Positions 25,152 to 36,975 of a stretch of 64,000 bases of DNA are shown here, one piece after another. The notes under the pieces are model-generated. The model did no database searches and had not been told where the DNA came from. It saw nothing but the letters and a program-made list of their open reading frames with translations. The position numbers and the translations under genes were made by a program. Each line of letters opens with the position of its first letter. The stretch's first letter is position 1. The stretch spans positions 28,909,248 through 28,973,247 of the forward strand of contig CAIIXF020000003.1 in the NCBI GenBank assembly GCA_903813345.2. Direction: 5' to 3'. Source of the stretch: Owenia fusiformis. Lineage: Eukaryota > Annelida > Polychaeta > Sabellida > Oweniidae.

Positions 25152-25644
25152 ACACCCCAGTCACATTTCCTACGGCGACCTTGCGGTCTATCATTTCTGC
25201 GGCCAGTAGCTTTTCTACGCTCGCCGCAGAATTTCTGCGCTCTCATGCTTTTGCAGTCACATTTCCCACGGCAGCCGCACGGTGAATTTTAAATTAATAT
25301 TGATAAATAATAGTTTTTTTCATTTTATTTACATCAGGACAATTTATAAATGTTATTCAAAGTGCTAGGATGTAATATCAAATGAAAAGTGATCGTGAAA
25401 CATTGACAAATAATGATTCAATCTTGGCGAGACAGTTGATTTCTACGGGGACCTCAGAAATGAACAAATATTATAACTCCGAGTTATCATTTCTACGCCT
25501 TCCCTGCGGCCTGTAAAAATCTGCATTCGCCGCACGGAGGCCGCAAGGCGACCGTAGTTTTTCTACGCTCGCCGCAGAAATTCACCGATTTAATTGATCT
25601 GCGGTCGACTTGCGGCCGCCGTGCGACAAATGTGACTGGGGTGT
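25152..25644 (+). mobile_element. GC-ended MITE, copy C, complete 493 bp
   Basis: Perfect 17-bp terminal inverted repeats, ACACCCCAGTCACATTT and its complement. GC-rich flanks surround an AT-rich core with TGAAAAGTGATCGTGAAACA. The flanks show no intact TTAA, so the target site has decayed or the TTAA rule does not hold. A degenerate relative may lie at about 60050-60235 in the last intron of the FAMeT/PAN gene. Confidence 0.8.
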
Positions 25645-25735
25645 AAGTGTGCTTGACATATTATATAGCAATCATCAGACACAAAGCACACAAATCTACC
25701 GCGTTTGGTCATTATCTGTCTAATTACTATATATA

Positions 25736-27071
25736 CAGGGTGGGCCAAAAAAACCAATACCCAACTTCAAATGAGGATAAAAATGGTAACATGCAATATG
25801 GTACATTGACTTACATATCATTTTAAAGGTTATACAATTTCAAACAATTTGGTATATAACACTATGTCATGAAATCAATAGTAAAGTTTTATTATACTTA
25901 TTTGGGAGGCGGGTTGCTATTTAAGGTCTCCAGATTTGAGGGAAAAAATAGTAAATCTGCGGAAATTTATTGTTTATGAATTTCAGTGTAGTTTAATAAC
26001 ATTTTACAATTTATTTATTTTAACAATTTTAACAATTGCTCAATATACCCCCACCCCCTCCCCTCTGCATCAAGAATAAGCTTCAAGTTGTAGCGCAATC
26101 TATCAATAGCTTTATTGACAGCTTTCTGTTACAATTCATTACAGCACTTTAGGATTCTGTTTCAGCTCATCAATGCTGTTTATTAGATGCTTTTGATTGC
26201 TTTTGATTGTATCAATACAGTTTATTTATGCATGCATATTCATTTATTGTGATAATGGCCATTAATAGAAAATATTTGTCAAAGCATTTAAAGATGGCAG
26301 CACTTGAATACTACTCTATCTAAGAGTGCTCTCTATTAAGTCAACTTACTCTAGTCAACATTCAATTACAATTAGATATACATTTAATGGTGTCTCCTAA
26401 GCCGATGCCGGCTGGTGATTTAAAAAAAAGAGGTATTTATTATATGATATTGAATGTAGTTTTTAAACCTGTGACACAGAAATAAAATATCTTAAATCTA
26501 AAAAAATTGTACCATTTCCTCGAGATGGCTCCATATATGGTAATCAAACACATTAGCATCGGGGCTGTTGGGTGGCAAAGCATCAAGATCAATCAAATTG
26601 ACACCTTGTTTGCAAAGAAATGCCAATGTCTTCTTTGATCTATGGTACGAGGCAATGTCTTGTTGGAAAATAAACCTCGTCACATATACGTTTAATGTCG
26701 TTTAACAGACCCCCTTTGAGTACTTATTGATAATAAACAACACTAAAATTCATAAACAAAAAGTTTAGTCACGCAATATGCAAATATACAAGCATGTATT
26801 CGCCTAACAAAATGATATTCTATAAATAAAAAATGAACATTATTCCGCAAATTTACTATTTTCTCCCTAAAATCCGGATACCTTAAATACCGACTCGGCC
26901 TCCCAAATAAGCATAATAAAACTTTATTATTGATTTGATGACGTAGTGTTATATACCAAATTGTTCGAAAATGGATTACCTTTAAAATGATATATAAATC
27001 AAAGTATCACATTTAACATAGCGATTTTCATTCTGATTTTAAGTTGGGTATTGTTTTTTTGGCCCACCCTG
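25736..27071 (-). mobile_element. mariner-like (maT, DD37D) element, degenerate
   Basis: The ends are CAGGGTGGGCCAAAAAAA and its complement, flanked by TA (25734-25735 and 27072-27073). The outer 230-270 bp on both sides are imperfect inverted copies. The minus strand carries the only surviving transposase piece (see 26498-26683). A lone right terminus of the same family (TTTTTTGGCCCACTCTGTAG) is at about 27129-27148. Confidence 0.8.
26498..26683 (-). pseudogene. Transposase C-terminal fragment, maT/mariner DD37D
   Basis: 61-codon fragment. FQQDIASYHRSKKTLAFL carries the second catalytic Asp, and PPNSPDANVFDYHIWSHLEE the third acidic residue. I count 37 residues between the two Asp, which is the DD37D spacing known for the maT family. 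The N-terminal half with the DNA-binding domain and first Asp is gone, so this copy is dead. Confidence 0.75.
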
Positions 27072-27539
27072 TAGTTTATGGATATTTCTAGCATATCAGG
27101 AAAGATATAACAAAAATAATATGTGGACGTTTTTTGGCCCACTCTGTAGACATTTTATTGACATTAACATTGAAATTGACATAAACATCTTATAAGCATA
27201 AACATTGAAATTGATATGAACAATGAAATTGACATAAATATTGAATAACCGGTTTAGATGTTTAAAAGCAAAAAACAAGTGTATGAGGGGAATCAAGGTC
27301 CAAAATTCCCATATTGATATCATTTTTATTTGATTTCCTCAATTCCTATTGCCACTGTCTGATCTGAGAACAGTTCATCATCTATCGTTGCAATTTTCAG
27401 CATGAATTTTGCAACATCCTCTCTGGATATTTGCATCTGGCACCCCTCTACGTACTGTCCTTCTGCTGTCTTTATTTCTTGACCTGAAAAAATAATTATC
27501 ATGATTAAAGGGGCATTGTTTCTAACTCTAATCCTGAAT

Positions 27540-27625
27540 AAAACATCCTCTCTGGACATTTAAATGTGGGACTCCTCTATGTACAGGTACTGTCCTCCTG
27601 ATATCTTTATTGTCTAACCTGAAAA
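27540..27625 (-). pseudogene. Relic duplicate of exon 4 (5' half) in intron 3, proximal copy
   Basis: This stretch resembles the start of exon 4: the plus strand has AACATCCTCTCTGGACATTT, then a CTCCTCTATGTAC block, then TCTTTATTGTCTAACCTGAAAA matching exon 4 and its acceptor region. It has stops and indels. The same relic lies in the intact copy near 39434-39515, so the partial exon duplication predates the gene duplication. Confidence 0.6.
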
Positions 27626-28021
27626 ACATCAATATCTCAATCAACGTTGGTTAGAGATCTTGATTGAAAGGGTATTGTTTCAAATTTTGATCATGGACAA
27701 CCCTAAATTGTGTTTATTTAGATCTTATCTAGAATTCCACCATCAAAATACCTTCAGTATTATATATATGCACACACACACACACAACTTACCCGTTGCG
27801 GGCTTGTTTGTCAGACCAGGTGGCTTGATACACGTCCACTTGATGGTCGACGTTAGGCTTTTTAAATATGTCTCCATATGGGTCATATCTTCCAAAGTGG
27901 GTTTTAACATCAACAGAAATTTATCTAACATCATCCCACTTATTCCTGAATCAAGCCCAGGAGGTTCTGAAATTAACGTTTATTTAATGTATGTTTCACA
28001 ACATTCAATTGAGACTAAATA

Positions 28022-29022
28022 AACTGGTGATCCGCTCGATTACGCTGATTACCGGAACGGTTCGTTTCGGTACAGGGGGGGGGGAGATTACCCAAAGATG
28101 ACCTCTCATATTAGCAAGTTCGAAAAAAAATTTATAACCAGGCCTCATTTGCCATTGAACTGAATCTCCCAATGTTCGCTGTAGTTTTATGAGTATTCTC
28201 TACAAGTTTGGACCGAGTAACTTCAATAGTATTACCGTAGGTTTAAAATGATGATATTGAACTGAGGGTGTCGACTTTTGGCTTGCAACCGAAGAAACCT
28301 CAAGAAAAGCCGGATACTGCCGAAGATTTTCTTTGCAAACAAAGTCGGCCGAGGGTACCACGAATGTGAAGAGGACGTCTTTGATTGGTCATAAAGAGAG
28401 GCTCGGAATTCTCCGTCATATTGAATCGGCAAAATTCGGTTGTATGGCTTACCTTCGGCTGCATGGCCCAACCTCGATTGAATGGCCCAACCTCGATTGA
28501 ATGGAAAAGAAGCTGTCCCATTGAACTGATGGCGCCATTTCCATGATTTCAAATTTTACTTTGCGCATGCGCAGCCCTGAGAGAGCACGTGCTCATGATT
28601 GTTCAATTTTTCTTTTTCCCTTACTTCACAGGTTGTAGGCAGAATCCCCACGACTTTTTTCTCACAAACGTGTATCAGTATCATATGTTTTAGAAAATGT
28701 ACATGTTTGCGAAAAAATAGCTCAGAAGACAACAGATTGTCGATTTAATTCCTCAAAAGTGCAGATCTTAACTCGAAATAACGTTTCTGTAACTTACTAA
28801 GTGAGGAATTAAATCCACGATTCTGTTGTCTTCTTAACTATTTGTTCGCAAATATGTACATTTTCTTAAACATATGATACACGTTTGTGACAAAAATGTC
28901 TTGGGAATTCTGCCTACAGCCTATGAAATAAGGGAAAAAGAAAAATCGGTATTACCTTCGATGTTCTGACATTTTGTTACCGAACCGTTTCGGTAACCAG
29001 CGTAATCGAGTGGATCACCAGT
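28022..29022. mobile_element. Foldback DNA element, 1,001 bp, in intron 2 of the broken copy
   Basis: The terminal inverted repeats start ACTGGTGATCC and continue as CTCGATTACGCTG with few mismatches. A second inverted pair inside (about 28602-28763 against 28801-28946) shares AGGAATTAAAT, a CAGAAGACAACAGAT-type block and CATATG. AAATA adjoins both ends and may be the target duplication. No transposase; the short minus frame MKSWKWRHQFNG is not recognised. Confidence 0.65.
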
Positions 29023-29645
29023 GAAATAGAGGTTCCTTTTTGGGAGGGATTATATATTGGTTTCATACACGAGTGCTAATTTTTTGATATTTCCCGAGGG
29101 GCCGAGGGTAAATCTCATATTGACCGAGTTATAAAACCCATATTACCCGACAATGAAATAAATGTTTTATATATATATTATGATATTAAATGATTAAGTG
29201 ACCTGTATCAATTAAATATATAACATGAATGATATATGTTATAAAATGATAAACTTCAGTGTGTATTTTTTATGAAACTCATTTAGAATTAAATCGTTGT
29301 TGGCTAAATTTTCAGATTCGGAATGGAAGCTAACTTGCATTGGTCAGTATTTTTCACTTTACGAGTACATACATTGATAAAAAAATCAGTGATTAAATAC
29401 GGGAAAGACCGAGTGAATATGATTACAATATATCTATCGAGAAAATGTTTTTTTTAACTTTTTGAGAAAATGCTTTTTTGAAAGATGAACATTTTTCTGA
29501 AAAAATGATTTTTTAAATGAAAAAGGTGACGACAAAGTGAATACGATTTCAATACGGGGACGACTAGGTGTATACGGTTTTTAACAAGGGATTTTCAATA
29601 TCAATTATATTCCCTTTTGCTATTTACCGGGAAATACCAACAAAT

Positions 29646-30191
29646 CACAGGCTGGTATCGAAAAATTTGTCCGCTGTGACGGATCATGCTATTTTGAATA
29701 GAAACACTAGGAGATCCACACAATTTATTTTTTTACTCATACGTTTCGCTATATCGAAGAAGATTACCTACTCCATGCAATTGATATATCATTTGCGGGT
29801 AACTTTACTTTCTGTTTGGAGCGGACAAAAAATTTAAACATTATTTTTTATAAAAAATATTAAGAATACCCAATACATCAAGATCTCATGAATACCTTAA
29901 GAGTTATGCTAAAAACATATATGTAAATATCATCGTGTCACTATATTATACCATTAAAAAGAAATAAAAGAAATGGTACATTTTAGAGTATGATACTACT
30001 GCGCCGTTTTCACTATACTAGCTTTCACTCTTAGCCGCAAATGATATACCCATTGCATGGATTAAGTAATTTTCTTTAGTATAGCGAAACATATGAACAT
30101 ATGAGTAAAAAAATGGTGTGGGTTTCTTAATGTTTCTATGTAAAATAGCACGCTCCGTCACAGCGGACAAATTTTTCGATATCAGCCTGTG
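29646..30191. mobile_element. CACAGG-ended MITE, copy 1
   Basis: Ends with CACAGGCTGGTATCGAAAAA, followed by TTTGTCCGCTGTGACGGA, and the inverted equivalent at the right. ACAAAT is present immediately outside both ends (29640-29645 and 30192-30197), a likely 6-bp target duplication. Internal GCGGACAAA motifs echo the termini. Copy 2 is at 36976-37667. Superfamily uncertain (hAT-like is possible). Confidence 0.7.
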
Positions 30192-32014
30192 ACAAATAGA
30201 ATAAATGAAATTGATATTCCAAAATCTCGTATTGAATATTAAAGTCCTGTTTAAAATGACGTATGCAATTCCGCATTAGAATCGGTAAATACTTATTACT
30301 TACTAATGCCATCTGTATACCAAGATGTCATCGTGACTAGTTTTCTTACACCAGACTCATAGACTACGGCCCACTCTGATAATTGTAACTCCTTCCTTAC
30401 ATGAAAGGTTACACATTCCAACCTATTTCAAACCATCTGTATGATTATACTGGACACTTTCTGGGTAGTTGGACTTTATATAGGGGTGGCAGACGGCCCT
30501 CAGACCAATTTATACCCCTACCCCCAAAACACCATGGGGGTACTTTAATACCACCCAATAAAAAGAATACTAATGCATGTCAGATATTCATTGTTTTATA
30601 TTGGGTAGGGCATGTTATGGTTAGCTAGTGCCAGAAATTTCCAATCTCTAACTTATATGGTTACCATAGAAACAGTATTTATATCTCGAAATATTCTCAA
30701 TTTGACCCCCTCCCAAATGTGTCCCTTTGTTCTCAAAGTGAAATATTTGCAAATCTGTTTGGATTTTATGGCTGCTACTTTGTCAAAAATTGTATCAATA
30801 TGTATATTTTAACATTTAAACACTGAAAAGTGTTCATAATGATCCTATAAATCAATAATATTTATCAAATATAGTCACACATAGCTGCTTTCAGGGAAAA
30901 GTGGGCGTGGCACTTTTTGGTACGTGTGTACTTGTTGCAGCATTAAATGAAAAATACATATTATACTAACAACAATTGACATTTAATTAGCATCTACTTA
31001 TGTTGTGTAACATTGTAATATGTTCATTATCATTATTAGACACTTTAAATATTTTATATAAGTGTTATCCTGACCCTTCCCTTTATCCCTACACCCTTCA
31101 AGGTGGGCATTACCAATCGTGTCAAGTTAACATTTCTGTTTGATTTATTTTTACCATAGACAAGGTTCAAAAGCTTTACCATGAGTACTGACCTTATTAG
31201 GTGCTAAACTGATGAATGGATAGGTAGATGGCAGCACTTGTGCTGGTTGGACTACACGCTAGCATCTACCATAGACACATATTAATTTACCATATTTGTT
31301 ATTTTGGATTAAAGTAAAACTGCTTTCGCATCAAACTTAGTGAGATTCAGATTGTGTTTGAAACTAGATGATCTTCAGATTTTGTGTGAACCTTAAATTC
31401 ATGACAATCAAAAGAATTCAACATTTAGGAAGTCAACATTAAGATTTTTAACATCATCTCAATGAGAATTTAGCACGACCTTAAGTTAAAGATCATAGAA
31501 AATTGAACATAATCAAAGTTCCTCAGTAGAACATTTAATCTCCTAAAATCACATTAAAACTATATCAGCAATATTTCCAAGCTAAATAGTATAAAAACTT
31601 CTATCACATCATTTGCAACGTTTTCATTATTCAATAGTTCAACCCTATATGAATTATTGATGATTTTAAAAGTGCAAGGAATCTAAATGAATCAGGGAAG
31701 CCAGTGATATGTATTTGCCTTATTAATTGTTGACTTATACAATGAAATAGACTTAGATGCAAGTAGAAATGATCTTGCTTTACATCATAAAAAATTCAAA
31801 ATTCAGTCAAATAAGTGATATCATATTTGAAATCTTCATGAAGAATTACATTTCTTCATGCAATAAGTTAACCTTTTAGAGAGTAGTTGTGACTAATGTA
31901 ATCATGCACTTATATAATTTGTCAGTAAAAGTTATTTATCCTATACTTAGTGTTATAGGTAAATAAAATGCATGAATATAATTGATACCTTAGGTGAGTG
32001 GGGATATACATGTA

Positions 32015-33423
32015 CAGTAAAACCTGTCTAATCCGAACACCCATGGGACCAGCCAAAAGCGTTCAAATTGGCAGGTGTTCACATTTCGAGGATATTGTTG
32101 GTCGTGGGGGGGGGGGGATTTTCATTGTCCAGTCCACTATATTGAACACTTAATACTTAGTCAGAAAACAATACATGTTGTTGATGAGTTTATTCTACAA
32201 TAGGCCTATAGCCTACATGTATATGCTATGTTTTATTTACATTTTGAACAATTTCATTATTTTTGGAAAAATAACTCTTCAATTTTGGCAAAAACTTTGT
32301 AATACACTGAATAAGTATATGATAGTCTTGTACAAAATCTTATGCTTATTAAATTTTACTTTCGCTTGAAAAAGTCATTCATTGTTGTTTGTTTCTTGGC
32401 ACTTTTAGCATTAGCAATATTTGAGTAGATATCCTAAAGAATTTTTCATGAGTGCTCATTCGAGGTGATGCATAATCTTTCAAAATATCAAGGGCATTCA
32501 GGATGTCAGATGTATGCCTTTTTAGGAGGCATTTTAGTGATAGGATATTACGAAGTTGAATTTTTCTCTTTCTCGTGATATAATCTTGTCTGCAAATGTG
32601 TCTGTGTTGTCTTTGTGATTATAAAACATTTACTGATTGAACCCTAGCTATCATAACAGACCCATGGGATATAAAACAGTTAAGACTTGTCCATAATCCA
32701 AATCAAAAACATCCAGTTAATTTAAAATAAGGATAAACCAATTATCTCCAAGATTCTCACCTTTCTCTTAATCCAATTCAAAAACATCCAGGTAATTTCT
32801 AATAATGATACAACAATTATAATCTTGTCTGCAAATGTGTCTGTGTTGTCTATGTGATTATAAAACATTTACTGATTGAATCCAAGCTATCATAACAGAC
32901 CCATGGGATATAAAACAGTTAAGACTTGTTCATAATCCAAATCAAAAACATCCAGTTAATTTAAAATAAGGATAAACCAATTATCTTCTTGATTCACACC
33001 TTTCTCTTAATCCAAACATAAAACATTCAGTTCTTTTCTAATAGGATAAACCAATTAACAAATGTATTCGCACCTTTCCTGTTGTTTTCCACAATTAGGG
33101 ATGTCATTGAGACTTCAAAAAATTAATTAGGACAATATTGGTTCTTTGATTACATTGCATATGTGAAGACTATAAGAACTATAACATTGACTCAATATGT
33201 GGCTATTATTGAAATATCTAGACATTTTATTTCTGATCAAATGTTCAGATTAGACAGGTCAGTTTTTCAAATCTGGTTGTTCACTGTTCAGATTAGGAGG
33301 TGTTCAGATTTCAAGGTTCTTTTAACATGGGAGTCAATGGGAGGAAAAAATGGGACCGAAAAAAAGTGTTCAAATTGGAAGGTGTTCGGATTAGCCAGGT
33401 GTTCAGATATACAGGTTTTACTG
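32015..33423. mobile_element. pogo/Tigger-like element, 1.4 kb, nested
   Basis: Ends CAGTAAAACCTGTCTAATCC and ACAGGTTTTACTG, with TA on both sides (32013-32014 and 33424-33425). It is the same family as 1862-2363, including the reiterated GGTGTTC blocks near the right end. No transposase motif is visible. Its middle holds the tandem duplication at 32582-33040. Confidence 0.7.
32582..33040. repeat. 239-bp tandem duplication, second copy incomplete
   Basis: AATCTTGTCTGCAAATGTGT at 32582 recurs at 32821, with near-identical sequence for about 180 bases; after that the second copy drifts. A sub-repeat with CTTTCTCTTAATCCAA appears at the end of each unit. Confidence 0.8.
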
Positions 33424-33442
33424 TACTGCATATCCCGCTTTA

Positions 33443-35060
33443 TCCCATACTTGGTCGTGTTTCAGGTACATAAAGCAGGTTTTTAAAAACTTATATTTTC
33501 ATCAGCGGGCAGATATAGCTTTACATTCTGTTGCGAGCAGGCAGATATAGTATATCTGCCCCCTCCGTCATAATCGCCCTTTCGGGATAGTTCCAATATC
33601 CTGAACCTCATATAGGATAATCTCTATGTATCGCCAGGTTTATCGTCTGCTCAGTAATCCCCTGCAGGAATTTCATTCTGTGCAATTTCTCATATTTTCG
33701 TATATTAGTATATGATAAATAATTTTGGGTACAAGATATAACCCTTGGGAAATACAATATTCTACCCTCAACCCCTCTTGGAGGTATATTGTATTTCCCT
33801 CAGATATATTGTATTAATCCCTGTATTAAAAATTTCCCATTAATTAAACCTCATATATAATTCACACTATTTTAAATATGAATCAAAACCATGAATTAGT
33901 GATATCCATGTTTCTAACGAAAGCATGAATTTGAAAGAAACAAACATTCTACTCATATGGTATAAAGATATTACCAGTTGTATCCATTTTAGATTTGATT
34001 GAAGAACTTCATTAGAGGCAATTTTGAAATTACAATATATTAAAAGAGGCTCTGTTGCTTAGATGGGAGAATCAATTAGCTGCATTGTTCAGTTTATGAC
34101 AAAATTGATGTTTAGTGTTACTTTCATGAACACCCATCCTGTAAAATAGCATTTGGAATCTAGTAGTTTGTATATAGATGAATTAGATAAGGCATTGTCG
34201 AGGAAAAAATATCCAACAAGATTACTAATTTGCTCATGAAATTAGGCATACTTTAACTTGAAACAATTTGTAACACTCAATTTTTGGGGTTTGGAGATCG
34301 AAGTAATAATGATGAAAAACAAGCAATTTTAAAATATTTATGTTTTACCCAAATTTTTAAAGATTTTTGTTAGCCTTTGTTTCGTCTGTTTTATTCTCAA
34401 ATAAATCATGGTCACCAATTTTAAAATTAAATATTACTGGTTAGAGAATGTGATTTCTTACTTTAGGTTATATTTATATCCCGATTTATATGTATAATAA
34501 TAATTGATGAAGACAAATAGAGATTATCCTCTATGAGGTTCGGGGTATTGGAATTATCCCGAGGCCAATATAATATATCTGGTCGAGGGTCGTAGGTCCC
34601 GAGGGAAGATATTTTCTATTGGCCAAAGGCCTTAGGTCCTGAGGGAAGATATATTATATTTGCCAAGGGATAATCCTAATAGCATGAACTGACTATAGGA
34701 TTATCTGTTTATCCCATATCAATCTCTCTTATCTGGTTCACATTGTTCAATTGGCCAGAGTTAGAAAGAATACAACCACATGAATGTATTCATGACTAAT
34801 TTTGTTTTCTTGGCCTTAGGAGGATTCTCCTGTTTTTTAAGTATTCATCCACATATTCTCGAATCATTGATTATTAACATATGTATTAAGTATGCTACTT
34901 CCTTCATTGCTAATCATACACAAATGATGATTATGACTTAGTGGGCAGGTGTAATTTATCTGCCCTCTCAGGCAGGGACATTAGCTATATCTGCCTGCTG
35001 ATGAAAATATAAGTATTTATAAACCTGCTATATGTATCTGAAACATATCCAAGTATGGGA
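33443..35060. mobile_element. Nested inverted-repeat element, 1.6 kb
   Basis: The ends TCCCATACTTGG and CCAAGTATGGGA are followed inward by inverted blocks (AAGCAGGTTT, CTTATATTTTCATCAGC, GGCAGATATAG, then GAACCTCATA and GGATAATCTC), so the arms reach roughly 190 bp. It lies inside the 6.34-kb element. No coding capacity. Confidence 0.6.
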
Positions 35061-36975
35061 CAAATGTATCCACTTTGATTTCATACACTAAACCGATTTG
35101 TTTAGGAATTATATGAAGTATTTCAAAAACATATACCGAACCACTATTGAAGGAATCATTGAAAATACAGCATATCAGAAACATGTGTAAATTGTTTATC
35201 TTGCAATTATTTTGCTAAATACTAATAGAAATTATACTGTACCTTCCAGAGGATAGCTTTTTTGTTAACTATGAGCCAATGAATGAATGAATGCATTTTA
35301 TTATAACTGCAAAATGATGCTCTATGCAATTCATACGAAAAATTAATTTTGCCATATTAGAATCAAGTATAATCTTTAATCCATTTGATAGATAGATCAT
35401 GCATTGCCTGATGTTGAGGTATTGATAAAAGAATCAGCAAGTGTCTGACAAAATAGATTTTAGTGTTGTGTATTAGGCAAAATATTAGGAAGGGTATAAA
35501 TGGTCTCCAATCTTTCTAGTTTTGAGTATTATGTCTTCTTGCTTTGATTCAAATTATCCTCGGTCACTATTTGTAACCCCTCCCTCCTTCCCCATTTAGG
35601 CCATGGATATGAAGATGTTTTAGAGGTTATGTGAAGGATACCAGGGAAGGGTTAATAGCCAGAGTTAAATTAGTTCATTTAATCATAAATGTTATGCAAT
35701 TCACACTAGCATCAAATATCATACCAAAAGGATTGAACTGTTCATTACTTTTCAATTGCAGTAAACATGGTAAAATGGTTCTTAATATTGAACATTGTTG
35801 AACAAGCATAGATGACTTGAATAGCTCTAGATGACTTGAACTTATCCATTCATATTCTAGGAACAAGTCAATGAATAAGTAAGACTTGACTCTTGAAAGG
35901 CTTAAAAGACCGAGGACCCTATAAGACTTAAACTAAAAGTTCATTTGACCATTGATGACCTATGATAGGGAAGGGTCAGGATAACACTTATATAAAATAT
36001 TTAAAGTGTCTAATAATGATAATGAACATATTACAATGTTACACAACATTAGTAGATGCTAATTAAATGTCAATTATTGTTAGGGTAATCTGCATTTTTC
36101 ATTTAATGCTGCAACAAGCGCACAAGTACCAAAAAGTGCCACGCCCACTTTTCCCTGAAAGCAGCTATGTGTGACTATATTTGATAAATATTATTGATTT
36201 ATAGGATCATTATATCAACTTTTTAGTGTTTTAGTGTTAATATAGACATAATATTACAAATTTTGACAAAGTAGCAGCCATAAAATCCAAACAGATTTTG
36301 AAATATTTCACTTAGAGAACAAAGGGACACATTTGGGAGGGGGTCAAATTGAGAATATTTCGAGATATAAATACTGTTTCTATGGTAACCATATAAGTTA
36401 GAGATTGGAAATTTCTGGCACTTATTAACCATAACATGCCCTACCCAATATAAAACAATGAATATCTGACATGCATTAGTATTCTTTTTATTGGGTGGTA
36501 TTAAAGTACCCCCATGGTTTTTTGGGGGTAGGGGTATTAATTGGTCTGAGGGCCGTCTGCCACCCCTATAGAAAGTCCAACTACCCAGAAAGTGTCCAGT
36601 ATAATCATACAGATGGTTTGAAATAGGTTGGAATGTGTAACCTTTCATGTAAGGAAGGTTGCATTTCTAGAGCACTTCTACAGAATGGCTTACAGTCTAT
36701 CAGTCATGGCTTTGACAATGTTTTTCATAGACTCACTGTATGTATTAGTTGGAGCCCTACTCACGCTTCTGTTTCCAAGACAACTGATAACAGAATCACA
36801 ACCAAGGAGATAGGGCTCTCTGGATGTTACATTAAAGATGTCAATTTCTTCAACCTGTAACATATGTATTATTGTCATCATGACCACCAGTGACAAAATC
36901 ATAACCATTTATGGATGATGCATAAAATATGTTTGGACTACAGTTAGTAACATGAAACTGTCACATTGCTTAATT

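Larger units (their letters stand above)
30360..36699. mobile_element. 6.34-kb long-TIR element interrupting the BLVRB-like gene
   Basis: The outer arms (30360-31084 and about 35966-36699) are inverted copies of about 725 bp; the outermost 30 bp are more diverged (TAGACTACGGCCCACTCTG against the complement of TAGACTGTAAGCCATTCTG). TCA flanks both ends (30357-30359 and 36700-36702). The interior has no transposase. It holds a nested pogo/Tigger-like element (32015-33423, with an internal tandem duplication) and a nested inverted-repeat element (33443-35060). A 3-bp duplication and very long TIRs do not single out a superfamily; CACTA, Harbinger and Academ make short duplications but their usual termini are not seen. 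It is probably non-autonomous. Confidence 0.85.

Noticed and set aside
27660-28022. Plus-strand frame of 120 codons
   Set aside because: Its core is antisense to exon 3 of the broken BLVRB-like gene, whose minus-strand reading and splice sites are conserved in the paralogue.
36223-36648. 141-codon minus frame MKGYTFQPISNHLYDYTG (and its copy at 30401)
   Set aside because: It lies entirely in the inverted arms of the 6.34-kb element and shows no protein domain; the frame in the other arm is broken earlier, so I do not call it a gene.
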